From Nocardia stercoris (GTDB lineage: Bacteria; Actinomycetota; Actinomycetes; Mycobacteriales; Mycobacteriaceae): 64,000 nt of DNA. Shown piece after piece: positions 32,456 to 41,892 of the stretch. The stretch spans positions 248,001 to 312,000 of the forward strand of contig NZ_RFFH01000007.1 of the NCBI RefSeq assembly GCF_003696265.1, written 5' to 3'. The notes under the pieces are model-generated. The model was not told where the DNA came from and made no database searches. It was given only the letters and a program-made list of their open reading frames with translations. The position numbers were made by a program, and so were the translations under genes. Positions within the stretch are counted from its first letter, which is position 1. Every line of letters begins with the position of its first letter.

Positions 32456-33085
32456 CTAGTCCTGCGGTTCGAACGGGATCGAGGCCAGGCCGCCCCAGCA
32501 GAGCGCGAAGGTCGTGTCGATCGCGTCCTGCTTGGGAACGGCCCGGCCGGTGGCCAGCCAGTGCCGGGCCCCGAACTGGGCGATACCCACCAATCCGGTT
32601 GCGGCACAGCGGGCTCGGTCGGGATCCATGCCGGTCTCCGCGGTGACGCAGCCGACCAACTCCTGGATGCAGGTCCGCACCGCCATGTCGATGTGCCAGC
32701 GAATGGAGGGCTCGCTGGTCACCTCGGAGTCGAAGATGAGCCGGAAGCCGACGGGGGCGCGGTCGATGAAGTCGAAGTACGCCTGCACGGTGGCGCGCAC
32801 GCGCTGCCGGCTGCCGGGGGTGGCGAGCGCCTGCCGGTGGCCCTCGACGAGTTCGTCGAGGTAGCGGCGGAGTACCGCGAGATACAGGTCGAGCTTGCCC
32901 GAGAAGTAGTCGTACAGAATCGGTTTGCTGATACCGGCGCGCTTGGTGATGGCCTCCACCTTCGCGTCGGTGTAGCCGTACGTGCCGAACACCTCGACCG
33001 CGGCGTCCAGCACCTCGTGATATCGCACGCTGCGGGCGGTGGGATGCCGCACCGTAGCCGTGTCGTCGACGAATGCCTCGGTCAT
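32456..33085 (-). CDS. TetR/AcrR family regulator of the mms operon
   Basis: A 209-residue repressor starting at ATG 33085 (MTEAFVDDTATVRHPTARSV). DNA-binding domain about residues 22-70 (RYHEVLDAAVEVFGTYGY, then ITKRAGISKPILYDYFSGKLDL), with a long helical ligand domain including YFDFIDRAPVGFRLIFDSE. The ribosome site before its ATG is weak, while a 23-codon ORF 19 bases upstream has a strong one, so translation may be coupled to it. It is divergent from mmsA, and three palindromes in the gap are candidate sites. Likely ligands are branched-chain acyl-CoA intermediates (inference). Confidence 0.9.
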   Translation of the reverse strand: MTEAFVDDTATVRHPTARSVRYHEVLDAAVEVFGTYGYTDAKVEAITKRAGISKPILYDYFSGKLDLYLAVLRRYLDELVEGHRQALATPGSRQRVRATVQAYFDFIDRAPVGFRLIFDSEVTSEPSIRWHIDMAVRTCIQELVGCVTAETGMDPDRARCAATGLVGIAQFGARHWLATGRAVPKQDAIDTTFALCWGGLASIPFEPQD

Positions 33086-33104
33086 CACAGGTCTTTCGGG
33101 TCGT

Positions 33105-33176
33105 TCAGCAGAAGCGGGTGCGGCAGGCGCGGGCGAGGGTGCTCGGCGCGGCAAGTTCACCGATGTCGACGGTCAT
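33105..33176 (-). CDS. Putative 23-residue upstream ORF (leader peptide)
   Basis: ATG at 33176 is preceded by GAGGAG with a five-base spacer, the best ribosome site in this area. The 23-residue product starts MTVDIGELAAPSTLARA and ends CRTRFC, then TGA. It stops 19 bases before the TetR ATG on the same strand, and that gene's own ribosome site is weak. The peptide is not recognised; it is not a mycofactocin precursor, since it lacks the IDGxCGVY end. It could be a regulatory leader, a coupling ORF or a chance frame. Confidence 0.45.
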   Translation of the reverse strand: MTVDIGELAAPSTLARACRTRFC

Positions 33177-33263
33177 GACTACTCCTCAGGGTCGGCGCGC
33201 GGCCCCGTCGAGCGATGTGCGGCCGGGGTGGGGCGCACAGGGTGCGCGGTCGTTCTTACCACA

Positions 33264-33350
33264 ACCACTTAGCGAACGATAGGTAGTGGTGTGACCGAAT
33301 CGACCGATTCGCCGCAAGCTATGGCCATTTTACTAGGATGTCCAATAGTA
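33264..33350. promoter_or_regulatory. Cluster of palindromes between TetR and mmsA
   Basis: Three inverted repeats lie in the 231-bp gap: ACCACT-N15-AGTGGT (33264-33290), the compact CGAATCG-AC-CGATTCG (33296-33311) and TACTA-N10-TAGTA (33331-33350). The second has the size of a typical TetR site. They lie 58-144 bases before the mmsA start. The remaining part of the gap is GC-rich with no gene. Confidence 0.5.
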
Positions 33351-33407
33351 TGACGACCACATACCGCCCGGTTCGGGCGGTGGGACCTCTCGAGAACAGG
33401 AAGCGCC

Positions 33408-34907
<1,500 letters not shown>

Positions 34908-34911
34908 GCGA

Positions 34912-36057
34912 ATGTTCGTGCTGGACAACGAGGAACAGGCGATCCGCGCTACCGCGCGGGACTTCGCCGACGAGTTCCTCGCCCCCAACGCGCTGGACTG
35001 GGACGAGCGCAAGCACTTCCCCCGCGATGTGCTGCGCAAGGCCGGCGACCTCGGCCTCGGTGGCATCTACACCAGCGAGGAGATGGGCGGCTCCGGGCTG
35101 CGGCGGCTGGACGCGGTGCGGATCTTCGAGCAGCTGGCCACCGGCTGCCCGGCCGTCGCCGCCTACATCTCCATCCACAACATGGCGACCTGGATGATCG
35201 ACGCCTACGGGGACGCGGCCCAGCGCCGCCGGTGGCTGCCGGGGCTGACGTCGATGGAATCGCTCGCCGGTTACGCCCTCACCGAGCCGGGTGTCGGGTC
35301 GGATGCCGCCGGATTGTCCACGCGCGCAGTGCGTGACGGGGACGACTACGTCCTCGACGGCACCAAACAGTTCATCTCCGGCGCGGGCGCCAACGACGTG
35401 TACGTCATGATGGTCCGCACCGCCGAGAGCGGTGCGCGCGGTATCTCGGCCCTGATCGTGCCCGCCGATACCCCCGGCCTCACGGTGGGTCCGAACGAGA
35501 AGAAGATGGGCTGGAACGCCCAGCCCACCCGGCAGGTAATGCTCAGTGGCGCAAGGGTTCCGGTGGCCAATCGGCTCGGCGCCGAGGGCGACGGCTTCCG
35601 GATCGCCATGCACGGGCTCAACGGCGGACGGCTCAATATCGCCGCCTGCTCGGTCGGCGGCGCCCAGGCCGCGCTGGACCGGACCGTGCCGTATCTGGCG
35701 CAGCGCAACGCCTTCGGCCGACCACTGCTGGACAACCAGGCGCTGCAGTTCGATCTGGCGGACATGGGCACCCAGCTGGAGGCGGCGCGCACCCTGCTGT
35801 GGCGCGCCGCCGCCGCGCTCGACGCCGACGCCCCCGACAAGGTCGAATTGTGCGCCATGGCAAAGCGATTCGGCACCGATGCCGGATTCGAGGTCGCCAA
35901 CAAGGCCTTGCAGCTGCACGGCGGCTACGGCTACCTGGCCGAGTACGGCATCGAGAAGATCGTCCGGGATCTGCGCGTCCACCAGATCCTCGAGGGCACC
36001 AACGAGATCATGCGGGTGGTCGTCGCCCGCTCCCTACTTCAGGAGTCACACGTATGA
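34912..36057 (+). CDS. Acyl-CoA dehydrogenase, probably isobutyryl-CoA specific
   Basis: A 381-residue FAD enzyme of the short/branched-chain acyl-CoA dehydrogenase type. TEPGVGSDAAG and SGAGANDVYVMM are FAD and substrate motifs, LHGGYGYLAEYGIEKIVRDLR is present in two adjoining parts, and the catalytic base is E361 in ILEGTNEIMR, the standard position. It lies between mmsA and mmsB and overlaps mmsB by four bases, so its role in valine catabolism as isobutyryl-CoA dehydrogenase is well supported by context, though 2-methylacyl-CoAs are also possible. Confidence 0.93.
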   Translation: MFVLDNEEQAIRATARDFADEFLAPNALDWDERKHFPRDVLRKAGDLGLGGIYTSEEMGGSGLRRLDAVRIFEQLATGCPAVAAYISIHNMATWMIDAYGDAAQRRRWLPGLTSMESLAGYALTEPGVGSDAAGLSTRAVRDGDDYVLDGTKQFISGAGANDVYVMMVRTAESGARGISALIVPADTPGLTVGPNEKKMGWNAQPTRQVMLSGARVPVANRLGAEGDGFRIAMHGLNGGRLNIAACSVGGAQAALDRTVPYLAQRNAFGRPLLDNQALQFDLADMGTQLEAARTLLWRAAAALDADAPDKVELCAMAKRFGTDAGFEVANKALQLHGGYGYLAEYGIEKIVRDLRVHQILEGTNEIMRVVVARSLLQESHV

Positions 36058-36947
36058 CCAGGATCGGCTTTCTGGGCCTCGGCAACATGGGTGCGCCCAT
36101 GGCCGCCAATCTCGTTCGCGCCGGGCACGAGGTGATCGCGTTCGACCTGTCCCCCGCCGCGCGGGCGCAGGCCGGTGCGGCCGGCGCCGCGCTCGCCGAA
36201 TCGGCGGTGGCGGCCGTCGCCGGGGCCGAGGTCGTGATCACCATGCTGCCCAACGGCGCGATCGTGCTGGATGTCTACCGCGAGGTGCTCCCGGCCGCGC
36301 GTCCCGGCACCCTGTTCGTGGACTGCTCCACCGTCGACGTCGCCGACGCCAAGCGGGCCGCGGAACTCGCTGTGGCAGCGGGACATCGGGCCGTCGACGC
36401 CCCGGTGTCGGGTGGGGTCGCCGGTGCCACGGCGGGCACGCTCACCTTCATGGCCGGCGGCACCGACGACGATGTCGCCGCCGCGTGGCCGTTGCTGGAG
36501 GTGATGGGCGGCAAGATCGTGCACTGCGGCGGATCAGGCGTCGGTCAGGCCGCCAAGATCTGCAACAACATGCTGCTCGGGATCTCGATGATCGGCTTGT
36601 CCGAGGCGATCGTGCTGGGCGAGCAGCTCGGTCTGTCGCACGACAAGTTCTTCGACGTGGTGTCCACGGCTTCCGGCCAGAGCTGGGCGCTGACCTCCTA
36701 CTGCCCGGTCCCCGGCCCGGTCCCCGCCAGCCCCGCGAACAAGGACTACGCCCCGGGCTTCGCCACCGCCCTGATGGCCAAGGATCTCGGCCTGGCCGCG
36801 AACGCCTTGGCGGCCAACCATATCGACGGACAGGTGGGCGCGCTCGCGGCCCAGGTGTACGAGCGGTTCAACCGGACCGGCGCGGGGCTGGACTTCTCGG
36901 CGATCATCACCGACATCCGGGAGCGGTCGGGTCGGCCGGCGGACTGA
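36054..36947 (+). CDS. mmsB: 3-hydroxyisobutyrate dehydrogenase
   Basis: A 297-residue beta-hydroxyacid dehydrogenase: Rossmann motif GFLGLGNMGAPMA at about 5-17, the signature FVDCSTVDVADAK, the substrate motif DAPVSGGVAGATAGTL, and the catalytic lysine region GQAAKICNNMLLGI with K near residue 170. It oxidises 3-hydroxyisobutyrate to methylmalonate semialdehyde with NAD+, feeding MmsA. ATG at 36054 has CAGGAG upstream and overlaps the acyl-CoA dehydrogenase stop. The 125 bp after it holds only a small GGCCG-TT-CGGCC hairpin at 36959-36970. Confidence 0.95.
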   Translation: MTRIGFLGLGNMGAPMAANLVRAGHEVIAFDLSPAARAQAGAAGAALAESAVAAVAGAEVVITMLPNGAIVLDVYREVLPAARPGTLFVDCSTVDVADAKRAAELAVAAGHRAVDAPVSGGVAGATAGTLTFMAGGTDDDVAAAWPLLEVMGGKIVHCGGSGVGQAAKICNNMLLGISMIGLSEAIVLGEQLGLSHDKFFDVVSTASGQSWALTSYCPVPGPVPASPANKDYAPGFATALMAKDLGLAANALAANHIDGQVGALAAQVYERFNRTGAGLDFSAIITDIRERSGRPAD

Positions 36948-37072
36948 CCGACAGCCGAGGCCGTTCGGCCGGACGGCGCGGGCGGTAGTGAGGTGACGAG
37001 GTCGAGTTTGGATTCGCCGCGCGTGTACCCGGCGACCACGAGTTGGTGCTGCCGCCCGGCGGCGAAGGGCGG

Positions 37073-37708
37073 CTACGCGTCCCCGGCGGTGCCGTAGACG
37101 ATGAGCCAGACGGCGCGGCCCAGGGACCGTGCCATCTGTTCGTCGGCCACGTCGTCGCTGCCGAGGGCGAAGTCGATCGAGCGTTCCACCATGCAGGTGA
37201 GAACGATTGCGGTGGAAGGGATGTCGACGCCGTCGGGGATGCGGCCGGCGGCGCGGTCGGCCTGTAGCCGGGCGCAGACCAGGGCGACGAAGGTTTCGAT
37301 GCGGCCGCGCCAGTAGGTGCCGACGTCGGGGTCGTAGGCGGCGACCTCGGCGAGGGCGCGCAGCAGGTGGGCGTGGGCGCGGGAGCCGGCGATCATGGCG
37401 CGCATGGCGGCGACCACACCCGCCTCGCCGTCGGAATGGCTGCTCGCCCACCAGTGTTCGGCGGCGCGGAATTGTTCGCCGGTGGCCAGTTCGGCCATGC
37501 GGATCAGCAGCCGGCTCTTGTCCGGGAAGTAGCGGTAGAAGGTCGAGCGCGCGATCCGGGCTTCGGTGGCGATGCGCTGCACCGCGAGTTCGGTGAATGT
37601 CGAGCCACCGGCCAGCAATTCGTCGACCGCGGTCAGCACCTTGAGTTCGACCGCCTCCCGGTGCCGGTCACGCTCGGGACGGCCGGCGGTGCGCGTCAGC
37701 GACGGCAT
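37073..37708 (-). CDS. TetR/AcrR family transcriptional regulator
   Basis: A 211-residue repressor: helix-turn-helix at about residues 20-70 (VELKVLTAVDELLAGGSTFT, then IATEARIARSTFYRYFPDKSRL) and a C-terminal ligand domain of the TetR_C_21/EthR-like kind containing LLRALAEVAAYDPDVGTYWRGRIE in part. It is divergent from the flavoprotein at 37858. Two adjacent 13-bp palindromes downstream of a good promoter in the 149-bp gap suggest direct repression of that gene and perhaps of the whole five-gene run to 44886. Confidence 0.92.
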   Translation of the reverse strand: MPSLTRTAGRPERDRHREAVELKVLTAVDELLAGGSTFTELAVQRIATEARIARSTFYRYFPDKSRLLIRMAELATGEQFRAAEHWWASSHSDGEAGVVAAMRAMIAGSRAHAHLLRALAEVAAYDPDVGTYWRGRIETFVALVCARLQADRAAGRIPDGVDIPSTAIVLTCMVERSIDFALGSDDVADEQMARSLGRAVWLIVYGTAGDA

Positions 37709-37775
37709 GGGTGCTCCTCGACCATGGGGCCATTGTGCCGCACCCGGATCCGTGCCGAGAATTACGCGGAATCCA

Positions 37776-37838
37776 TTGACAAGAGACGGATTTCATCTCA
37801 TTCTCTCAGACAGGACACGGTGTTCGGACACAGTGTCC
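37776..37838 (+). promoter_or_regulatory. Promoter TTGACA-N17-CATTCT with two adjacent 13-bp palindromes
   Basis: TTGACA (37776-37781) and CATTCT (37799-37804) are 17 bases apart. Just downstream, GGACACGGTGTTC (37813-37825) and GGACACAGTGTCC (37826-37838) abut; the second is a perfect odd palindrome and the first nearly so. They lie where a bound TetR dimer pair would block transcription start or elongation. Confidence 0.65.
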
Positions 37839-37857
37839 GGCGAACTGGGGGGTACCG

Positions 37858-39219
37858 ATGCGCAGTGAATCCGCCGACGTCGTCGTGGTCGGGAGCCGAT
37901 GCGCGGGTGCCGCCGCCGCGATCGAGTTCGCCCGGCACGGTCGGCGGGTGATCGCGCTCGACAGCGCCCGCTTCCCCTCCGACACCCTGTCCACCCATCT
38001 GCTCTGGCCCACCGGCGTCGCCGAACTGGAGACCCTCGGCGCGCTGCCGCGCGTACTGAAAGCCGGTGCGCCGCAATTGCGTACCGCGCTGGCCGGTGGA
38101 TCCGGCCATACCGTGCGCACCGATTTCGCGGCGGTGCCCGGCATCGGCTACGCGATGTGTGTCCGCCGGATCGCGCTCGACGCGGCGCTCGTCGACACCG
38201 CGCGCGAGAGCGGCGCGCAACTGCGGGAGGGCGCGCTGGTGACCGAGCTGGTGGCCGACGCGGGCCGGATCACCGGCGTTCGCTACCGCGACCGCTCCGG
38301 CGCGACGGCCGAAGTGCTGGCCCCACTGGTGGTCGGCGCCGACGGCCGCCGCAGCACCGTCGCCCGGCTGGTCGGCGCGGACATCCCCTACCGCAGCGCC
38401 GACAGCGGCCGGGCCTGCTACTTCGCCTACTGGGCCGACGCCTACCCCGCCTGGCGGACGACCGCGGCGCAGTGGCGCGCCGGCGAACTGCTCGGCACCG
38501 CCTTCCCCTGCGACGACGGCCTGGTGCTGTGCCTGATCCAGCCGCCGGTGGCGCGGGCCGAGCGCGGGCAGAGCGCGGCCGCGCGGCTGTACCGCGAGTT
38601 CATCGCCGAGATCCCGGAACTGGCCGCGCGCCTGCGGGATTGCACCCAGATCGGCCGGGTCCGCACCGCGGCCGACCTGACCTCCTACTTCCGCCGCTCG
38701 GCCGGCCCCGGCTGGGCGCTGCCCGGCGACGCGGGCCATTTCAAGGACCCGGTCACCGCGCAGGGAATCCGGGACGCACTGCGCTACGGCCGGCTGCTCG
38801 CCGCGGCCGCCGCCCCGGTACTCGACGATCCGCGGGCGCTCGATCGCGCCCTGCGGGACTGGGAACTCGAGCGCGAACGCGACTGCCTCCCGGTGTATCA
38901 GTGGACGAACCGCCTGGCCCGGGGTGAACCGATGACCGCGCTGGAAACCGAGTTGTACCGCGCCGCGGCGTCCGATCCCGAACTCGCCGCGCGGGTGCTC
39001 GAAGTGATGACGCGGGTGCGCCCGCCCGGCCGGATGCTCGCGCCCGGCACGGCGGTCGCGCTGGCCGCCCGGGCCGCTTGGCGCGGGCGCACGACCCCGA
39101 TCACGGTGGCGGACACCCTCTTCCGCGAGGCCCGCGACACCGTGCGCGATCGCCACGAACTGTGGACGGCCCGCCGCCGCGGCCTGCCACCGCTACCGGC
39201 CACCGTCGCCGTCGACTGA
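37858..39219 (+). CDS. FAD-dependent monooxygenase / geranylgeranyl-reductase-like flavoprotein
   Basis: A 453-residue group A (PHBH-fold) flavoprotein. N-terminal VVVVGSRCAGAAAAIEFARHG binds FAD (the usual second glycine is arginine-cysteine), GADGRRSTVARLVGA is the DG motif, and LPGDAGHFKDPVTAQGIRDALR is the GD motif. It has no signal peptide or membrane helix. ATG at 37858, behind GGGGGGT. Family members hydroxylate aromatic or polyketide substrates or reduce prenyl chains; which applies is unknown. It is the first gene after the promoter at 37776 and is likely controlled by the divergent TetR. Confidence 0.85.
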   Translation: MRSESADVVVVGSRCAGAAAAIEFARHGRRVIALDSARFPSDTLSTHLLWPTGVAELETLGALPRVLKAGAPQLRTALAGGSGHTVRTDFAAVPGIGYAMCVRRIALDAALVDTARESGAQLREGALVTELVADAGRITGVRYRDRSGATAEVLAPLVVGADGRRSTVARLVGADIPYRSADSGRACYFAYWADAYPAWRTTAAQWRAGELLGTAFPCDDGLVLCLIQPPVARAERGQSAAARLYREFIAEIPELAARLRDCTQIGRVRTAADLTSYFRRSAGPGWALPGDAGHFKDPVTAQGIRDALRYGRLLAAAAAPVLDDPRALDRALRDWELERERDCLPVYQWTNRLARGEPMTALETELYRAAASDPELAARVLEVMTRVRPPGRMLAPGTAVALAARAAWRGRTTPITVADTLFREARDTVRDRHELWTARRRGLPPLPATVAVD

Positions 39220-39288
39220 CGCGGTCCGTCCGGACCCGCCCCGGTCGTCCGTACCCGGCGGCCGTCCCTCCCGCTCGAGGAGTTATCA

Positions 39289-41058
39289 GTGAACCGTCCC
39301 GTCTCCGCACCGTCCCACCCGTTCCCCCGGCGAACCCTGTTGCGCGGCAGCCTCGCCGCCGCGGCGACCGCGGGCGTGGCCGCCACGCTGCCGCGCCCGG
39401 CCCGAGCCGGGGCGGCCCCCGCCGGCCGCCGCGTCGCCGTCTTCGGGGGCGGCGTCTCCGGGCTCACCGCCGCGCACGAATTGATCGAGCGTGGTTACGA
39501 CGTCACCGTGTACGAACCGGTCGCGCTGGGCGGCAAGGCCCGCAGCATGAGCGTGCCCGGTACCGCCGCCGGCGGCCGGCTCGATCTGCCCGGCGAGCAC
39601 GGATTCCGCTTCTTTCCCGGCTGCTACCAGCACATTCCGGACACGATGAGCCGAATCCCGTTCCCCGGCAATCCACACGGCGTCGCGGACAACCTGATCC
39701 GGGTGCAGTCGGCGGCCGTCGGCTTCCGCGACCTGCCACCTGCGGTGCTGCCGGTGGAACTCGGCGGCCTCCCCCAGATCGACCCGGCCACACTGCGCAC
39801 CACCCTCGCCGCCATGGTCGGATTCGTCCCCGAACTGCCGCCGCAGGAGCTCGCCGTATTCACCGGACAGTTGCTGCGCTGGTTCACCAGCAGCACCGAA
39901 CGACGCTTCGGCGAATACGAGTACCGGTCCTGGGCCGACGTCGTGCAGGCGAACGGCAAATCCGCGGCGTACCGCGACTACCTGGTGAGCGCGCTGACCC
40001 GGATCACCGTGGCCGCCAAGCCCTATCGCAGCTCGGCCCGCACCATCGGCACCATCGGGGAGGCGCTGGTGCTCGCCGGGACCGGCATGGTGCCCGGCTA
40101 TCAGGGTGGCGTGGACCGCATCCTGAACCGGCCCACCAACGAGGCCTGGATCGACCCGTGGGTCGACCATCTGCGCGGGCTGGGCGTGCGGTTCGAGCTG
40201 GGCGCCGGCGCGACCGGGCTGCGGCTCGACGGCGGCCGGATCATCTCCGCCCGGCTCAGCGACGGCCGCGACGTCGACGCCGACTACTTCGTCAGCGCCA
40301 TGCCCGTGGACCGCGCGGTGGGACTGCTCAGCAACGATCTCGTCGACGCCGACCCCCGGCTGGCGGGCATGCGACAGCTGGAGGTCGACTGGATGGTCGG
40401 CATCCAGTACTACCTGACCCGGTCCACCGAACTGCCCGAGGGCCACATCGCGGCGCTGGGCACCCCGTGGGCGCTCACCGGGCTACGGCAGGCCCCCATG
40501 TGGGCGGTGGACTTCCCGTCCCGCTACGGCGACGGCTCGGTCGTCGAATGTCTGTCCGTCGACATCTCCGACTGGGACAGTCCCGGCATCCTGTACGGCA
40601 AGACCGCCAAACAGTGCACTCGGGACGAGGTCGCCGAGGAAGTGTGGGCGCAACTGACGGCCTGGCTGAACAACGGCACGGACTGGCTGCGCAAGCAGGA
40701 CATCCACTCCTGGTTCCTGGATCCCGGAGTGCGTTTCGACGCCGACGGGACCACCGGCAACGACACCCCGCTGCTGGTCAACACGATCGGGTCCTGGGAC
40801 AACCGGCCCGAGGCCACCTGTGCGGTACCGAATCTGTTCTTCGCCGGCGACCACGTGCGCACCCATATCGACCTGGCGACCATGGAGGGCGCCAACGAGT
40901 CCGGTCGCGCCGCCGCCAACGGGGTGCTCGACGCGGCCGGTGATTCCGCTACGCGCGCAACGATTTTCCCGCTCTTCGCGCCTCCGGTGTTCGACCCGCT
41001 CAAGCAGCTGGACGCCGACCGCTACCGGGCGGGGCTGCCGCATCTGCTCGACGGCTGA
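39289..41058 (+). CDS. Tat-exported FAD-dependent amine-oxidase/desaturase-family protein
   Basis: A 589-residue flavoprotein with a twin-arginine signal: FPRRTLLRGSLAAAATAGVA ending near ARA at about residue 40. The mature part starts with the FAD motif VAVFGGGVSGLTAAHEL, contains LPGEHGFRFFPGCYQHIPDTM, typical of hydroxysqualene dehydroxylase/phytoene desaturase-like enzymes, and ends with NLFFAGDHVRTHIDLATMEG and NESGRAAANG. GTG at 39289 has CGAGGAG upstream. Folded, FAD-loaded protein would be exported to the outside of the membrane. The substrate is unknown; a carotenoid or squalene-like lipid is only an analogy. Confidence 0.85.
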   Translation: MNRPVSAPSHPFPRRTLLRGSLAAAATAGVAATLPRPARAGAAPAGRRVAVFGGGVSGLTAAHELIERGYDVTVYEPVALGGKARSMSVPGTAAGGRLDLPGEHGFRFFPGCYQHIPDTMSRIPFPGNPHGVADNLIRVQSAAVGFRDLPPAVLPVELGGLPQIDPATLRTTLAAMVGFVPELPPQELAVFTGQLLRWFTSSTERRFGEYEYRSWADVVQANGKSAAYRDYLVSALTRITVAAKPYRSSARTIGTIGEALVLAGTGMVPGYQGGVDRILNRPTNEAWIDPWVDHLRGLGVRFELGAGATGLRLDGGRIISARLSDGRDVDADYFVSAMPVDRAVGLLSNDLVDADPRLAGMRQLEVDWMVGIQYYLTRSTELPEGHIAALGTPWALTGLRQAPMWAVDFPSRYGDGSVVECLSVDISDWDSPGILYGKTAKQCTRDEVAEEVWAQLTAWLNNGTDWLRKQDIHSWFLDPGVRFDADGTTGNDTPLLVNTIGSWDNRPEATCAVPNLFFAGDHVRTHIDLATMEGANESGRAAANGVLDAAGDSATRATIFPLFAPPVFDPLKQLDADRYRAGLPHLLDG

Positions 41059-41085
41059 GCCCGGGGGCGCGGCTAGGCTGGGCCG

Positions 41086-41883
41086 ATGCCGCTGACCTTT
41101 CCCTCCCATGCCCTGGCGGTACTCCCGCTGAAGATCCGCTGGCCGCGCCGGCTCGACGGGGTGGCGCTGGTGGTGGGGTCGGCGGTACCCGACGCGGCGT
41201 ACCCGGTGGCGGGCATGTTCTCGATGTGGGAGACCCATTCGCTGGTGGCGCTGCTGTGGTGGTGCCTGCCCGTCGGCTTCGCGGGGACGGCCGTGATCCG
41301 TTGGGCCGCACCGCAGATCGCCGCGCAGCTGCCGCGGCTGGGCGGGTTCGACCTGCCCGCCTACGGGGTGCTGGGCGCGGTGCGGCACCGCTGGTACGTC
41401 ACCGGTTACTCGATTCTGCTCGGCGCGCTCACCCACGACTTCTGGGACGGGTTCACCCACGATCCGGGCGGTGGCCACGGCTGGGCGGTGGCGCGGCTGC
41501 CCGCCCTGGTGCGGCCGAGTCCGCTGGGCAAGCCGTGGTGGTACCTGCTGCAGCAGCTGTCCAGCTTCGGTGGCGGGGCGCTCGCGCTCGGGGCGTTCTA
41601 CTACCTCGGACGGCGCGGGCTGCTGCGCGCCTGGCACGGAACCCCGCCGGCGGTTCCGGTCGCACCGCGGCGGTTCTGGGTGCCCGCCGGCGCGGTCGCC
41701 GCGCTGCTGCTGGCGGCGCTTCCGTTGCTGCCGTTGCCTTTCCAGCCGTATGTGCTCGGTGTGCGGCTGCTGTACGTGGTGGCGGTGGCCCTGGTGGCGG
41801 GCGCGGTGTCGATCCGGCTGCTGCCCGCGCCGATGTCCGAAATGTCGACCGACCGGCCCTCCCGAACGGGTGATCGCGCGTAG
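41086..41883 (+). CDS. DUF4184-family membrane protein
   Basis: A 265-residue integral membrane protein. The N terminus MPLTFPSHALAVLPL and the following VGSAVPDAAYPVAGMF match the DUF4184 pattern (conserved PSH and PD). About six hydrophobic segments are visible, among them LVALLWWCLPVGFAGTAVI, YSILLGALTHDFWDGFTH with conserved acidic and histidine residues, and AVAALLLAALPLLPLPF. These H/D residues suggest a metal-dependent enzyme embedded in the membrane (inference). It lies 27 bases after the Tat-exported flavoprotein and 9 before the molybdoenzyme. Function unknown. Confidence 0.8.
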   Translation: MPLTFPSHALAVLPLKIRWPRRLDGVALVVGSAVPDAAYPVAGMFSMWETHSLVALLWWCLPVGFAGTAVIRWAAPQIAAQLPRLGGFDLPAYGVLGAVRHRWYVTGYSILLGALTHDFWDGFTHDPGGGHGWAVARLPALVRPSPLGKPWWYLLQQLSSFGGGALALGAFYYLGRRGLLRAWHGTPPAVPVAPRRFWVPAGAVAALLLAALPLLPLPFQPYVLGVRLLYVVAVALVAGAVSIRLLPAPMSEMSTDRPSRTGDRA

Positions 41884-41892
41884 CGTGGGGCC

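Noticed and set aside
33105..33176. Mycofactocin or other RiPP precursor next to a TetR gene
   Set aside because: The peptide lacks the IDGxCGVY-type end, and there is no radical SAM or chaperone gene in the vicinity.
36746..37039. A minus-strand ORF after mmsB (VAGYTRGESKLDLVTSLPP-like)
   Set aside because: It is short, overlaps mmsB antisense for most of its length, and has no ribosome site or recognisable family.
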